Notes: generated from the letters alone by a model not told the origin. A DNA stretch of 64,000 nt from Alphaproteobacteria bacterium (GCA_009377445.1 WHUA01000005.1:1-64000), one strand, 5' to 3'. Counted from the stretch's first letter, positions 52,360 to 61,448 are shown. A program made the numbers and translations.

Positions 52360-53994
52360 ATGAAGACCCTATCGACATCGGGCGTGACCCTGGCTGTGCC
52401 AGGTTCCGGCCTGGAGGCAGAAGTTAAACGCGGCTGGATGCTTGCCGCGCTCTACGTTGTGCTTGCGGCGGTCGCCGTCTACCCAGTTTTCACGGTCGCA
52501 GTGCCCCCATTGGTCGACTATCCGAACCATTTGGCGCGGATGCACATTCTCGCCAATGCGGCCGACATCCCCGAGCTGAGCGGGAACTACGTCGCCGATT
52601 GGAAGCTGCATCCGAACATGGCGATGGAACTGATCGTGCCGCAACTGGCCCGGTTCATGTCGATCTACATGGCCGGCAAGGTCTTCATCGCGGCGACGCT
52701 GCTGCTGCTGCTCGGCGGGACGATGACGTTGCGGAAGACTTTGTATGGGAAGGTCGGATTGTGGCCCGTGGTGACCTTTCTCCTGCTCTATAGCCATATC
52801 TTGTTCTGGGGATTCCTAGGCTATCTGTTCACGGCTGGCCTGGGTCTGTTCGCCTTCAGCGCCTGGATCGGACTTCGGGAGCGCGGTCCCCTTCTCCGGA
52901 TCGCGGTCTTTTCGACTATTACAATCATACTGTATGTGAGCCATTTATTTGGTCTGCTGGTCTATGGCTTGCTTGTATTGGGCTACGAGCTTTGGCGGGT
53001 GCGGGGCTTCAAGATACTCAGCCGCGAAATGGTTGGCGCCTGGGGCATATCGGGCGCGCAGTTCGTTCTGCCGTTCGCGTTGTTTGCACAATGGACGATT
53101 GCCAACAGCAGTCCGGTGCCGTCGCTTACCGAATATGGGCCGCTGAGCTTGCGATTCATCGCGCTGATATCGCCCGTGCATATGGGCATTCCGCGGATCG
53201 ATATTCCGACGGCGATATTCCTCGCGCTCGTCTTCGCCCTGTGCCGGTCCAACAAGTCCATCGGTTTCGCAAGCGAAATGAAGCTGCCGATCTTGCTGTT
53301 GACCGCGGCCACACTCGCATTGCCGCAATACCTGTCGAGCGTATGGGGAACGCATTTCCGAATCCCGACGATAATTGCCTGTGTACTCGTCGCCGGCGTG
53401 CGCATCGAGCCGGATGCGTGGCGGCTGGCGAGGGTCATGACATGCGCAGCCATCGGAATGTTCTGCCTACGGACGGCTGTCGTGACGCTGGAATGGGCCG
53501 AAATCGACCGGAAGTTCGAGGAGTTTCGGAAGGCGAGCGCTGTCATGGAGCCCGGCAAGCGGATGCTCGTCGTCGAGGACAGCGAAGACCGGCCGCCCGG
53601 CAAGATCGCCCTTTACGGCATGCAGTTCTGGCATCTGCCGGCGCTCGCCGTTATCGAGCGATCGGCGTTCATGCCGTACCTGTTCACCGGCCATGTCGGA
53701 ATACAGGCCGCATCGGGGGTCCAGATTCTCGACACGCCGACGGGGATTCCGCTTTCGCGTATGCTTCTCCAAGACGGCATCGATCCGGCGTCGAGCATGT
53801 TTCCGCTCGGTTACCCGATCAATCGATATGTCAGGGCGTACTGGACCGGCTGGCCGGAGCAGTATGACTACGTCGTGTCGATCCGGTTTGCGAACGAGGC
53901 GAATCCTGCCCCGGCGTATTTGCAGCCCGTCCGGCGCGGCAGCTTCTTCGACATCTATCGCGTGGTGAAGCCTGTGCGGGACGCTGTAAGGTAG
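52360..53994 (+). CDS. polytopic membrane protein, GT-C-like
   Basis: A 544-residue protein from ATG 52360. About nine to eleven membrane helices fill residues 28 to about 385, followed by a soluble C-terminal domain of about 150 residues (EPGKRMLVVEDSEDRPPG, then YDYVVSIRFANE). The first loop contains PPLVDYPNHLARMHIL, with an Asp-rich site as in GT-C transferases that use lipid-linked sugars. No exact family is recognised; a role in moving sugars onto an outer-leaflet acceptor is inferred from context. The methyltransferase gene follows seven bases after its stop. Confidence 0.7.
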   Translation: MKTLSTSGVTLAVPGSGLEAEVKRGWMLAALYVVLAAVAVYPVFTVAVPPLVDYPNHLARMHILANAADIPELSGNYVADWKLHPNMAMELIVPQLARFMSIYMAGKVFIAATLLLLLGGTMTLRKTLYGKVGLWPVVTFLLLYSHILFWGFLGYLFTAGLGLFAFSAWIGLRERGPLLRIAVFSTITIILYVSHLFGLLVYGLLVLGYELWRVRGFKILSREMVGAWGISGAQFVLPFALFAQWTIANSSPVPSLTEYGPLSLRFIALISPVHMGIPRIDIPTAIFLALVFALCRSNKSIGFASEMKLPILLLTAATLALPQYLSSVWGTHFRIPTIIACVLVAGVRIEPDAWRLARVMTCAAIGMFCLRTAVVTLEWAEIDRKFEEFRKASAVMEPGKRMLVVEDSEDRPPGKIALYGMQFWHLPALAVIERSAFMPYLFTGHVGIQAASGVQILDTPTGIPLSRMLLQDGIDPASSMFPLGYPINRYVRAYWTGWPEQYDYVVSIRFANEANPAPAYLQPVRRGSFFDIYRVVKPVRDAVR

Positions 53995-54001
53995 GGCGGC
54001 C

Positions 54002-54826
54002 ATGCAGCGAAGCGACATTGCCGCGGATCAGACCCAGCGAACGATCGACGATTTCGGCGATCAATGGACGCGGTATACCACCAACGACGGTTATTACGCC
54101 TCGCTCGAGCTGTTCCGGGATGTCTGCGGCCCTGTGCTCGATCCCTCCGCCCTGGAGGGTGCGACCGTGAGCGAGATCGGCAGCGGCACCGGCAGGATCG
54201 TCGCGATGCTCGTCGCGGCCGGCGCCGCCCGCGTTATCGCCATCGAGCCGTCAGATGCGTTCGAAGTGCTCAAGGTGAACACTGCCTCCTTCGCGGACCG
54301 CATCGAGTATGTGCGCGGCGCCGGCGAAGCCGTTCCCGCGGGCCGAAATCTCGATTACGTCTTCTCCATCGGCGTGCTGCACCATATCTACGATCCCGCG
54401 CCGGTCGTACGCGCGGCTCATGCGGCGCTGCGGCCGGGCGGCCGGATGCTGGTTTGGCTCTATGGGCGCGAAGGCAACGAGAGCTATCTCCGGCTCGTCG
54501 AGCCGCTGCGCAAGGTCACCGTCAGGCTTCCGCAATCGCTCCTCGCAGCGATATGCTATGGGCTGAACCTTTGCCTCGCTCTATACATTCTGCTGTGTCG
54601 AGTCTTTCCCCTGCCCCTGCGCGGCTACATGAACAACGTCATCGGCCGCTTTTCATGGGCGAAGCGCTACCTCGTCATTTACGACCAGCTCAACCCAACC
54701 GTGGCGCGCTATTACACGCGGGAGCAGGCGGAAGCGCTGCTTGCCGATGGCGGATTCGTGAACATCCGTCTTCATCATCGGCACGGCTATAGCTGGACGG
54801 TCATAGGCGAGAGGCCGGGCGGTTGA
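54002..54826 (+). CDS. class I SAM-dependent methyltransferase
   Basis: A 274-residue enzyme from ATG 54002. SAM motif TVSEIGSGTGRIVAML, acidic loop VIAIEPSDAFEVLKV, YVFSIGVLHHIYDPAPVV, and LRPGGRMLVWLYGREGN. A hydrophobic insertion (AAICYGLNLCLALYILLC) suggests membrane contact. It is the third methyltransferase in this locus and probably in one operon with the membrane protein before it. Possible acceptors are sugars, lipids or quinone-like compounds. Confidence 0.85.
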   Translation: MQRSDIAADQTQRTIDDFGDQWTRYTTNDGYYASLELFRDVCGPVLDPSALEGATVSEIGSGTGRIVAMLVAAGAARVIAIEPSDAFEVLKVNTASFADRIEYVRGAGEAVPAGRNLDYVFSIGVLHHIYDPAPVVRAAHAALRPGGRMLVWLYGREGNESYLRLVEPLRKVTVRLPQSLLAAICYGLNLCLALYILLCRVFPLPLRGYMNNVIGRFSWAKRYLVIYDQLNPTVARYYTREQAEALLADGGFVNIRLHHRHGYSWTVIGERPGG

Positions 54827-54977
54827 TCGCGGCCCATCGCGGCGCGAATCCGGGAATTTACGAAGCATTAACCTCGAAAAACTAAATATTAGCCTCCTGC
54901 GAGCGGGAACAGAGCGCCTTCTCCGAAGACAGTTCGACGGCGGGTGGCTGGCGTTTCGAAGCACCAGGCGAAGGGAC

Positions 54978-56624
54978 TTGGGGATGCTGAGCAGAATGGG
55001 ACGAAAGCCGCTGATTCCCGCCCTTGCGGATAAAGCCAGCTTACCGGCGGTCTACCTTACCGCCACAATTCTCGCCTATCTTCTGTTCAGTCAGACGATG
55101 TACCGGCCGCATCTGTCCGGGGGCGACGCCGTATACCCGTATCTGTTGCTGTTCTGCCTAGTTACCGGCGGCGCTGGCCTGTCATATTCCCGGGCGACGC
55201 CCTCATACAGGGTATTGACCCGTTCTGTCATAGCCTTCGCCCTATTTTATGTTGTCACAAGCCACGTCCCGATTGTCGATTCCCTCATAGGCGCAGATCG
55301 GCTTGCCCGTTTCGAGCTCAATCAGTTTTGGGTTGTCGCAGCGCTTTGCGGCATTGCCGGCTTCTTCAGGCCGAGCTTCGGCCTGGTGCCATTGCTGTAT
55401 ATCCCCTGGCAGAAGCATCAGTTGATGCATCTCGGTGGGCTGCCGATAGATTGGCTGGATCACTTCACGCTTATCGAGTCCGGCTCCTTTCTTATCCTCG
55501 GTTACCTGATTTTCGGTCTTTTCTTCCGAGTTTCGTCCTCTTTTGAGTCGACCGCTGGCAGCGGAGCGGCGGTGCGCGCCGATGCGAGCCCGCTGACGTC
55601 GTCCCTGCGCCTGATGGATGTCCTCGTCCTGCTGGCGATTGCTCTGCATTTCGGCAACTACTTCTATGCTGGCTTGATCAAAACGACTCTCGGCGGCAGT
55701 CCGGTTCACTGGATATTGCACAATCCGACCGAAATTCTGGTGTTGGCCGCATGGGACAGCGGCGTGCTTCCGATATCATTCAGTACGTGGCTTCCCGGCT
55801 TCACGTATGAGCTCATTTCAAATGTTCGGGTCTTCAGCAATCTTGCTACCATCGGGATCCAGTTGCTCGCGGTGATCGCGATCGTCCGCATCCGCTGGGC
55901 GGTGTGGATCACCCTGACCTATGATGCCCTGCATGTGCTGATCTTCCTGACAACCGGAATTTTCTTTTGGAAGTTTATCGTTCTCAACCTCGCGATCGTG
56001 GCCGCGCTCTCGGCTATGAATATCCAACGTATTCCTCGGAACTTGAAGACGGCGCTGATATCGGCTGTGATTTGCTCGCCATTCGTCTTCCATATCATGC
56101 CATCTTTCGCCTGGCTCGATACGCCATCCGTCAATCAGGTGCGGCTCTATGCGGTCACCGAGGATGGCGCGGAATATCGCGTCCCCTCCAATTATTTCCT
56201 CGGCTCGTCGATCACCCAGGCGCAGAATCGGATGATATGGCCGGAGCGCGGGCCCTTCCCGACCTCGACGTGGGGAACGACGCGCAACGCCGGCATCGCG
56301 CAGCGCGGTCTTGCCTGCGATTGGGCGGATGACGCGAGCCGATCGCAGGCAGCCTACTACGTTCCAAAGGAGCATATAGAAGAGGTTGTGCGTCGCAACC
56401 ACACCCAGATTCTATCGATGGTGGACGCCAAGGGGTTCGTGGACTATGACCTGTTTCCGCATCATATCTTTTCGATGCCGTGGGGTTTCGAGGACTTCAA
56501 GAAACTCGATAAGCGCCTGATCCGATCGTATCGCTATGAGAGCGAGGCTGTCTGCCTCGGATACGAGAATGGCGAAATGACGCGAAAGCGCATCTATTAT
56601 TCCACGTTCGACATAGCGCTGTAG
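54978..56624 (+). CDS. HTTM-type membrane protein (gamma-carboxylase related)
   Basis: A 548-residue membrane protein from ATG 54978 (or ATG 54984). Roughly ten helices span residues 22 to about 360; a periplasmic or cytoplasmic C-terminal part of about 190 residues follows (YAVTEDGAEYRVPSNYFLG, ending YYSTFDIAL). The middle segment (HFGNYFYAGLIKTTLGGSPV, EILVLAAWDSGVL, THD/LH-type YDALHVLIFLTTGIFFWKF) fits the HTTM superfamily, to which vitamin K-dependent gamma-carboxylase belongs. The reaction in bacteria is unknown. The DCC-type thiol protein begins one base after its stop. Confidence 0.72.
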   Translation: MGMLSRMGRKPLIPALADKASLPAVYLTATILAYLLFSQTMYRPHLSGGDAVYPYLLLFCLVTGGAGLSYSRATPSYRVLTRSVIAFALFYVVTSHVPIVDSLIGADRLARFELNQFWVVAALCGIAGFFRPSFGLVPLLYIPWQKHQLMHLGGLPIDWLDHFTLIESGSFLILGYLIFGLFFRVSSSFESTAGSGAAVRADASPLTSSLRLMDVLVLLAIALHFGNYFYAGLIKTTLGGSPVHWILHNPTEILVLAAWDSGVLPISFSTWLPGFTYELISNVRVFSNLATIGIQLLAVIAIVRIRWAVWITLTYDALHVLIFLTTGIFFWKFIVLNLAIVAALSAMNIQRIPRNLKTALISAVICSPFVFHIMPSFAWLDTPSVNQVRLYAVTEDGAEYRVPSNYFLGSSITQAQNRMIWPERGPFPTSTWGTTRNAGIAQRGLACDWADDASRSQAAYYVPKEHIEEVVRRNHTQILSMVDAKGFVDYDLFPHHIFSMPWGFEDFKKLDKRLIRSYRYESEAVCLGYENGEMTRKRIYYSTFDIAL

Positions 56625-56625
56625 C

Positions 56626-57027
56626 ATGAACGAGAACGCCGAGGCTTGGCTGATCTATGACGGAGAATGTCCATTCTGTTCCGCCTACGTTCGATTCTTG
56701 AGACTTCGCGAGGCGGTTGGGACGGTAAAATTGCTCGACGCTCGCGATGGCGGACCGCTGGTGTCGAAATTTATTTCTGACGGCTTCGATCTCGATGAAG
56801 GCATGGTGCTGAAGATCGGAAGCCGGATATATCACGGCGACGATTGTATTCATGCGTTGGCTCTCATGACCAGCAACGTTGGCCTGTTCAACCGAATCAC
56901 TGCGGGGATTTTCAAGTCGCCTGCGCGAGCGCGCCTGCTTTACCCGCTGCTCCGAGCATGCCGCAATGCGACCCTGCGTGTGCTGGGGCGTCGGAAGCTG
57001 GCCGATGCGCGCGGCAACCGCCGGTAG
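56626..57027 (+). CDS. DCC-family (DUF393) thiol-disulfide oxidoreductase-like protein
   Basis: A 133-residue protein from ATG 56626. It has the family start WLIYDGECPFCSAYVRFL with D12 and the pair C15-x-x-C18, then VKLLDARDGGPL, the middle EGMVLKIGSRIYHGDDCIHA and ALALMT, and a basic C-terminus. Proteins of this family resemble thioredoxin-like enzymes. It is directly coupled to the HTTM gene (stop, one base, start). HTTM and DCC domains are known to occur side by side or fused in other bacteria, so a redox role for the membrane enzyme is reasonable. Confidence 0.87.
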   Translation: MNENAEAWLIYDGECPFCSAYVRFLRLREAVGTVKLLDARDGGPLVSKFISDGFDLDEGMVLKIGSRIYHGDDCIHALALMTSNVGLFNRITAGIFKSPARARLLYPLLRACRNATLRVLGRRKLADARGNRR

Positions 57028-57171
57028 GTAGCGCCGTCGAGCCGTAGACGACGCCCTTCCCCGCGGCTCCGCCTCCCCTTGCCGGTCGCGCATGCCGGGA
57101 GTAGCGTTCCAGGCACCGCCCGGGCTGCGCATTGCCCGCGGTCTGGGCTCCCTCAACCAGGGAGGTTACGC

Positions 57172-57465
57172 ATGTCCAGCTACATCATGCTTCTCGACTA
57201 CACCGATCAGGGTATTCGGAACATCAAGGAGTCGCCCAAGCGGGCGGACGCCGCCCGGGATCTGGCCAAGCGTTGCGGCGCCGAGATGAAGGATGTCTAC
57301 ATGACGATCGGCAGCCACGATCTCGTCGCGCTGGTCGAAGCGCCGGGCGACGAGGCGATCGCCAAGTTCGCCCTCTCGATCGGCGCGCTCGGCAACGTGC
57401 GCACGACCACGCTGAAGGCGTTCGGCGAGCGCGAATACCGCGGCATCATCGAATCGCTGCCGTGA
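57172..57465 (+). CDS. GYD-domain protein
   Basis: A 97-residue protein from ATG 57172 (GGGAGG site). Sequence: YIMLLDYTDQGIRNIKESPK, RCGAEMKDVYMTIGSHDLVA, then ALGNVRTTTLKAFGEREY. This is the GYD domain (a ferredoxin-like alpha/beta fold), with unknown function, usually dimeric. It is convergent with the TPP-enzyme gene and has its own promoter. Confidence 0.82.
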   Translation: MSSYIMLLDYTDQGIRNIKESPKRADAARDLAKRCGAEMKDVYMTIGSHDLVALVEAPGDEAIAKFALSIGALGNVRTTTLKAFGEREYRGIIESLP

Positions 57466-57481
57466 TCGGCGGGGCGCGCCG

Positions 57482-59137
57482 CTATTTCTTCTGCGCGTAG
57501 GGCGGCGCCTTGAAATACGGCGGATACGGCCCGATCGCTTCCATGTCGACCTCGACCAGCGACGGGCCGGTCCCGGCAAGCGCCTCGGCGACGCGGTCGC
57601 CGAGGTCCGAGACCTTCGACACCTTGCCGTAGCGCAGCCCGGCGACGCGGGCCAGTTCCTCGAGGCTCGGGCCCTTGAGATCGTGGAAATAGCGCCGGCC
57701 GCCGTACAGCTCGTCCTGGATGTGGCGGATGACGCCGTAGCCCTTGTCGTTCATCACCAGGAAGCAGATGTCGGCGTTCTCCTGCGCGGCGGTCCACAGC
57801 TCCGTCACGTTGAGGAAGAAGCCGCCGTCGCCGCACATGCAGACGACCTTGCGCCCGCCGCCGCCGATCGCCGCGCCGATGCCGAGCTGCATGCCCGGCC
57901 CGATCGCCGCGCCGACCGGGTAGATGTTCTGCGACGGGTCGTTGAGCGGGAAGATGCGGTTGCCCCAGGTGCTGTTGGAAAGCGTCACGTCGCGCACCCA
58001 GATCGCGTCCTTCGGCATCGCCTTCCGCAATATCGCCGGGAAGCCGTCATAGGGCGCCTGGGCGCGGCGGTAGCTCTCGGTCGCGGTTTCCTTCAGCGCG
58101 GCGAACTCCCCCGCCAGCCCTTTGTCGACCTTGATCTTGCCGGAGAGCGCGTCGGCCAGGCCGCCAAGCGTTACCGCGCTGTCGGCGCAGAGGAAGAGGT
58201 CGCTCGAATAGGTCCGGCCCTTGGCCTGCGGATCGACGTCGATCTGCACGCGGCGCGGCGGCAACGCCAGCGACATGTCCGCCGTCTCGTGCCCGCGCAA
58301 GCGGCAGCCCGCGACGATCAGGAGATCGACGCTCTTGTAGAACTCCACCACCTCGGGCGTGGCGTTGAGCGAGCCCAAGGTCATCGGATGGTCTTCCGGC
58401 ACCACGCCGCGGCCGTTCCAGCTCGTCACGTGCGGGATGCCGAGACCGATCAGGCGCATGACCGCGTCGCGCGCGTGCTTCGCGCCGTTGCCGGTCCACA
58501 GCAGCGGGCGCTTTGCCTGGGCGACCATCTCGGCGAGGCTCTTCAGCATGGCGGCGTCCGGCTGCTTCGGCGCCGGAAGCGGCAGCTTGAGGCCGTCCAG
58601 CTCGCGCGGCCGCGCGATCTCCGCCCGCTGGATGTCGACCGGGATTTCGATGCTGACCGGTCCGCGCGGCGGGGTGAGCGCCTCGGTCGCCGCCTGGATC
58701 AGCACGCCGAGCGCGATTTCCGGCGAGCGCACGCGGTAGGCGGCCTTGGAGACGGAACGCAGCATGCCGAGCTGGTCCGCCACGTCGTGCACCGTGCCCT
58801 GCCCGCGGTCGATGTTGCCGGTCGCGGTCTGGCCGGTGATGTGCAGCACGGGTGAGCCCGCGAAGCGCGCTTCGACGATGGCGCCGCAGGCGTTCGCCGC
58901 GCCAGGGCCGGTGCTGGTGAACAGCACGCCGAGGCCGCCGCTGGCCCGCGCATAGGCGTCCGCCATGTGGCCGGCCCCCGCCTCGCCCCTGGCCATCACG
59001 AAACGCAATAGATTGCCGCGTCCGATCGCATCCAGGATCGGAATGTTGTGCACCGAGATGACGCCGAAGGCGGTCGTCACGCCGACTTCCTTGAGGAAAT
59101 GGGCGACGAGGTCGCCGACCTTGATCTTCTCCGTCAT
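57482..59137 (-). CDS. thiamine diphosphate-dependent enzyme, acetolactate-synthase-like
   Basis: A 551-residue ThDP enzyme from ATG 59137. Pyrimidine domain with the activating glutamate in ARGEAGAGHMADAYARASG, central domain (LLWTGNGAKHARDAV), and the cofactor motif GDGGFFLNVTELWTAAQENA then ICFLVMND. It belongs to the acetolactate synthase/oxalyl-CoA decarboxylase/benzoylformate decarboxylase superfamily. It is followed, 16 bases upstream on the same strand, by a class III CoA-transferase, a pairing like oxc-frc of oxalate catabolism, although the sequence itself does not prove oxalyl-CoA as substrate. Confidence 0.85.
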   Translation of the reverse strand: MTEKIKVGDLVAHFLKEVGVTTAFGVISVHNIPILDAIGRGNLLRFVMARGEAGAGHMADAYARASGGLGVLFTSTGPGAANACGAIVEARFAGSPVLHITGQTATGNIDRGQGTVHDVADQLGMLRSVSKAAYRVRSPEIALGVLIQAATEALTPPRGPVSIEIPVDIQRAEIARPRELDGLKLPLPAPKQPDAAMLKSLAEMVAQAKRPLLWTGNGAKHARDAVMRLIGLGIPHVTSWNGRGVVPEDHPMTLGSLNATPEVVEFYKSVDLLIVAGCRLRGHETADMSLALPPRRVQIDVDPQAKGRTYSSDLFLCADSAVTLGGLADALSGKIKVDKGLAGEFAALKETATESYRRAQAPYDGFPAILRKAMPKDAIWVRDVTLSNSTWGNRIFPLNDPSQNIYPVGAAIGPGMQLGIGAAIGGGGRKVVCMCGDGGFFLNVTELWTAAQENADICFLVMNDKGYGVIRHIQDELYGGRRYFHDLKGPSLEELARVAGLRYGKVSKVSDLGDRVAEALAGTGPSLVEVDMEAIGPYPPYFKAPPYAQKK

Positions 59138-59153
59138 TGCGTCTTTCTCCTGC

Positions 59154-60545
59154 TCAGGCCGGCCACGCTGGCTGGTGGGTGCCGAGCGGCACCGGCGGCC
59201 GGGACCAGCCCATCGGCGTTTCGGAAAGGCCGATCGGGGGCTTGAGGTGCATCAGGCGACCGAAGGGGCTGTCCGTTTCCATGGTCAGGTCGCGCACGTC
59301 GTCGAGCTTCGGGTCGTGCAGCTTGCGCGCGTCGGCAATGGTGCCGAGCCGGCCGAGCCCGTCGATCCAGCGCCCGGTCTGCGCCAGCGACAGGCGGACG
59401 AGCCAGCTTCCGCCTTCCCGGGCGCGGCGGCCGAGCGCGATCATCGTCCCGAAGGCGGCGAGATATCCCGAGATGTGATCGAGCGCCTGGGCCGGCAGCG
59501 GCCCCGGCCCTTTCCCTTCGCCCCCTTCGTAGGAAATGCCGCTCGCCGTCTGCACCAGGCTGTCGAAGCCGCGCAGGCCGCGCCATGGTCCCGCATGGCT
59601 GTAGGCGCAGAGGCTGACGCAGACGATGCCCGGCCGCGCCTCGGCGAGCGCTTCCGGCGTGAAGCCGCGCGCGGCGATCGTCCCCGGCCGGTAGGCTTGG
59701 GTGAACACGTCGGCCTCGCGGGCCAGCGCCAGGAGCTTGTCGCGTCCCGCCTTGTCGCGAAGGTCGATGTGCGCGGACAGCTTGCCGAAACCGGTGTCGA
59801 TCACCAGCGGCTGCGAAAAGGGCAGGTGCGGCCCGGCGATGCGCATGATGTCCGCGCCGAAGCCGGCCAGCAGCTTGCCGCTCACCGGTCCGGCGAGCAC
59901 GCGCGTCAGGTCGAGCCCGCGTATGCCGGACAGCGGCTTTGCGGCCTTGGGCAGCGGCTCCGGCGCGCTGTCGGCGATCTTGACGATCTCGATCAGCGGC
60001 AGCTCGGCGAGCGCCTTCGCCTGGTCGTGCGCGGCCCATTCCTCGGGGCTCCGCAGCATGCGGGCGCACATGCCGGCTTCGGCCAGCGTGTATTCCAGCT
60101 CGGCCGCGTTCCAGCCGGCGACGGCCTTTGTCACCGCGTCCCGGTCCTCTTCGCAGCCGAGCACTTCGAGCGTACCCGCGGCATGATGCGGGAAGTTGCA
60201 GTGAAGCTGTATCCAGCGGCCGTCCTTTGTCTGGTATACGCCCGAGATCTTGCGCCACAGGTCGTGCGCCGTCTTGCCGTCGACCTGGAGATACCGCTCG
60301 CTGCGGAGCGCGATGGAGGCGATGCGGGTGTCGACGCCGACCCTCTGCCGACTGCCGGTGCGAAGCTCCCAGAGGTCGGCGGCGGCGAGGCCGACGGCCG
60401 CGAGCGCCGCGGAGGCCGCCGTGCCGAGCAGGAAATGCGTCGGCAGCACCGGGTCCTTGCCGGTGATCTCGTATTTGTCCGAGGGGCCGAGCGGCCGGCC
60501 GGCGGCGCTCAGGATATCGCGCAAGGCGGTCGTGGCGTCGGTCAT
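59154..60545 (-). CDS. class III CoA-transferase (CaiB/Frc family)
   Basis: A 463-residue protein from ATG 60545. Residues about 30-190 contain one CaiB-like half (LGTAASAALAAVGLAAADLW), and 195-460 the other (IRGLDLTRVLAGPVSGKLLA, RPGTIAARGFTPEALAEARP, VSLCAYSHAGPWRGLRGFD). The aspartate of the family's active site is probably in LPAQALDHISGY. It would move CoA between carboxylic acids. It is in an operon with the ThDP enzyme; together they could activate and decarboxylate a 2-keto or dicarboxylic acid. Confidence 0.83.
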   Translation of the reverse strand: MTDATTALRDILSAAGRPLGPSDKYEITGKDPVLPTHFLLGTAASAALAAVGLAAADLWELRTGSRQRVGVDTRIASIALRSERYLQVDGKTAHDLWRKISGVYQTKDGRWIQLHCNFPHHAAGTLEVLGCEEDRDAVTKAVAGWNAAELEYTLAEAGMCARMLRSPEEWAAHDQAKALAELPLIEIVKIADSAPEPLPKAAKPLSGIRGLDLTRVLAGPVSGKLLAGFGADIMRIAGPHLPFSQPLVIDTGFGKLSAHIDLRDKAGRDKLLALAREADVFTQAYRPGTIAARGFTPEALAEARPGIVCVSLCAYSHAGPWRGLRGFDSLVQTASGISYEGGEGKGPGPLPAQALDHISGYLAAFGTMIALGRRAREGGSWLVRLSLAQTGRWIDGLGRLGTIADARKLHDPKLDDVRDLTMETDSPFGRLMHLKPPIGLSETPMGWSRPPVPLGTHQPAWPA

Positions 60546-60674
60546 CGCTGCTGCCTTTATGCGGTGGGTCGGGACTCTGTTGTAGCGCAGCATCGCATGG
60601 CGCGGCAAACCGCGGCGGATGATAAGGCTCACTGCTGTCCGGTTGAGCATCCAGCGGGTCGCAGGTTCGGCGCG

Positions 60675-60764
60675 CATGGACTCGCGGAACAAGTCCGCGA
60701 GTGACGATATTATTTATAACCAAATACATATCGTCATTGCCGCACTTGTTGCGGCAATCCACGG
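60675..60764. repeat. palindromic extragenic repeat, family 2, copy c
   Basis: ACTCGCGGAacaagTCCGCGAGT and TTGCCGCActtgtTGCGGCAA joined by an AT-rich linker (gacgatattatttataaccaa). In the second hairpin two compensating changes against copy b keep the stem paired. It fills part of the 381-base gap between the CoA-transferase and the DNA-repair operon. Confidence 0.82.
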
Positions 60765-60926
60765 ACGGGTGCCGTAACCGCAATGGTTTCGCGTCCTGGG
60801 ACGGCCGGTTGCTGCAGACGCCAGACGATCCGCGATTCTCCGAGAGCAAACAGCAAGAACCGGAATGCGGGCCTTGCCTGGATCCGTATTATCCGTCGCA
60901 TAGTTCAACAGCGAAGGAGGTTCGTC

Positions 60927-61448
60927 ATGAACTCGATGAAGACGGAAACAGGCGCGATCCGCTTTGCGGTGGCCGCCTGCTCGCTCGGCTCGGTCCTGGT
61001 CGCGGCCACGGACAAGGGCGTCTGCGCAATTACGTTCGGCGACGATCGGGATGCGTTGGTAGCCGATCTTCGGGATCGTTTCCCGCATGCGCGCATATCC
61101 GGTGGCGATGAGAAATTCGAGCGGCTCGTCGCCGATGTCGTCGCCTTCGTCGAGGCGCCGGCGCGGGGCTTCGACAGGCCGCTTGACGTGCGCGGGACCG
61201 CGTTCCAGCAGGAAGTCTGGGATGCGCTGCGCGCCATCGCGCCCGGCTCCACGGCGAGCTATGCCGACATCGCGGCGCGCATCGGCAAGCCGGCGGCGGT
61301 GCGGGCGGTGGCGCAGGCCTGCGCGGCGAACGCCATCGCGGTCGCGATCCCCTGCCACCGCGTCGTGCGGCGGAACGGCGACGTGTCGGGCTATCGCTGG
61401 GGCGTCGCGCGGAAGCGCGCCCTGCTCGACCGGGAGGCCGCGGCGTGA
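60927..61448 (+). CDS. ogt: O6-methylguanine-DNA methyltransferase (Ada C-terminal/Ogt type)
   Basis: A 173-residue protein from ATG 60927 behind AAGGAGG. The active-site motif AIPCHRVV contains the acceptor C143; the helix-turn-helix and Asn hinge lie in ASYADIAARIGKP and NGDVSGYRWG. The start IRFAVAACSLGSVLVAATDK with CAITFGDDRDALV matches the C-terminal half of Ada rather than short Ogt forms. It repairs alkylated guanine or thymine in a suicide reaction. It overlaps the next gene by four bases (GTGA). Confidence 0.88.
   Translation: MNSMKTETGAIRFAVAACSLGSVLVAATDKGVCAITFGDDRDALVADLRDRFPHARISGGDEKFERLVADVVAFVEAPARGFDRPLDVRGTAFQQEVWDALRAIAPGSTASYADIAARIGKPAAVRAVAQACAANAIAVAIPCHRVVRRNGDVSGYRWGVARKRALLDREAAA

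Noticed and set aside
60783..60926. N-terminal Ada domain upstream of the Ogt-like gene
   Set aside because: The in-frame upstream stretch lacks the zinc-binding cysteines and AraC-type helix-turn-helix, and a strong ribosome binding site precedes ATG 60927.
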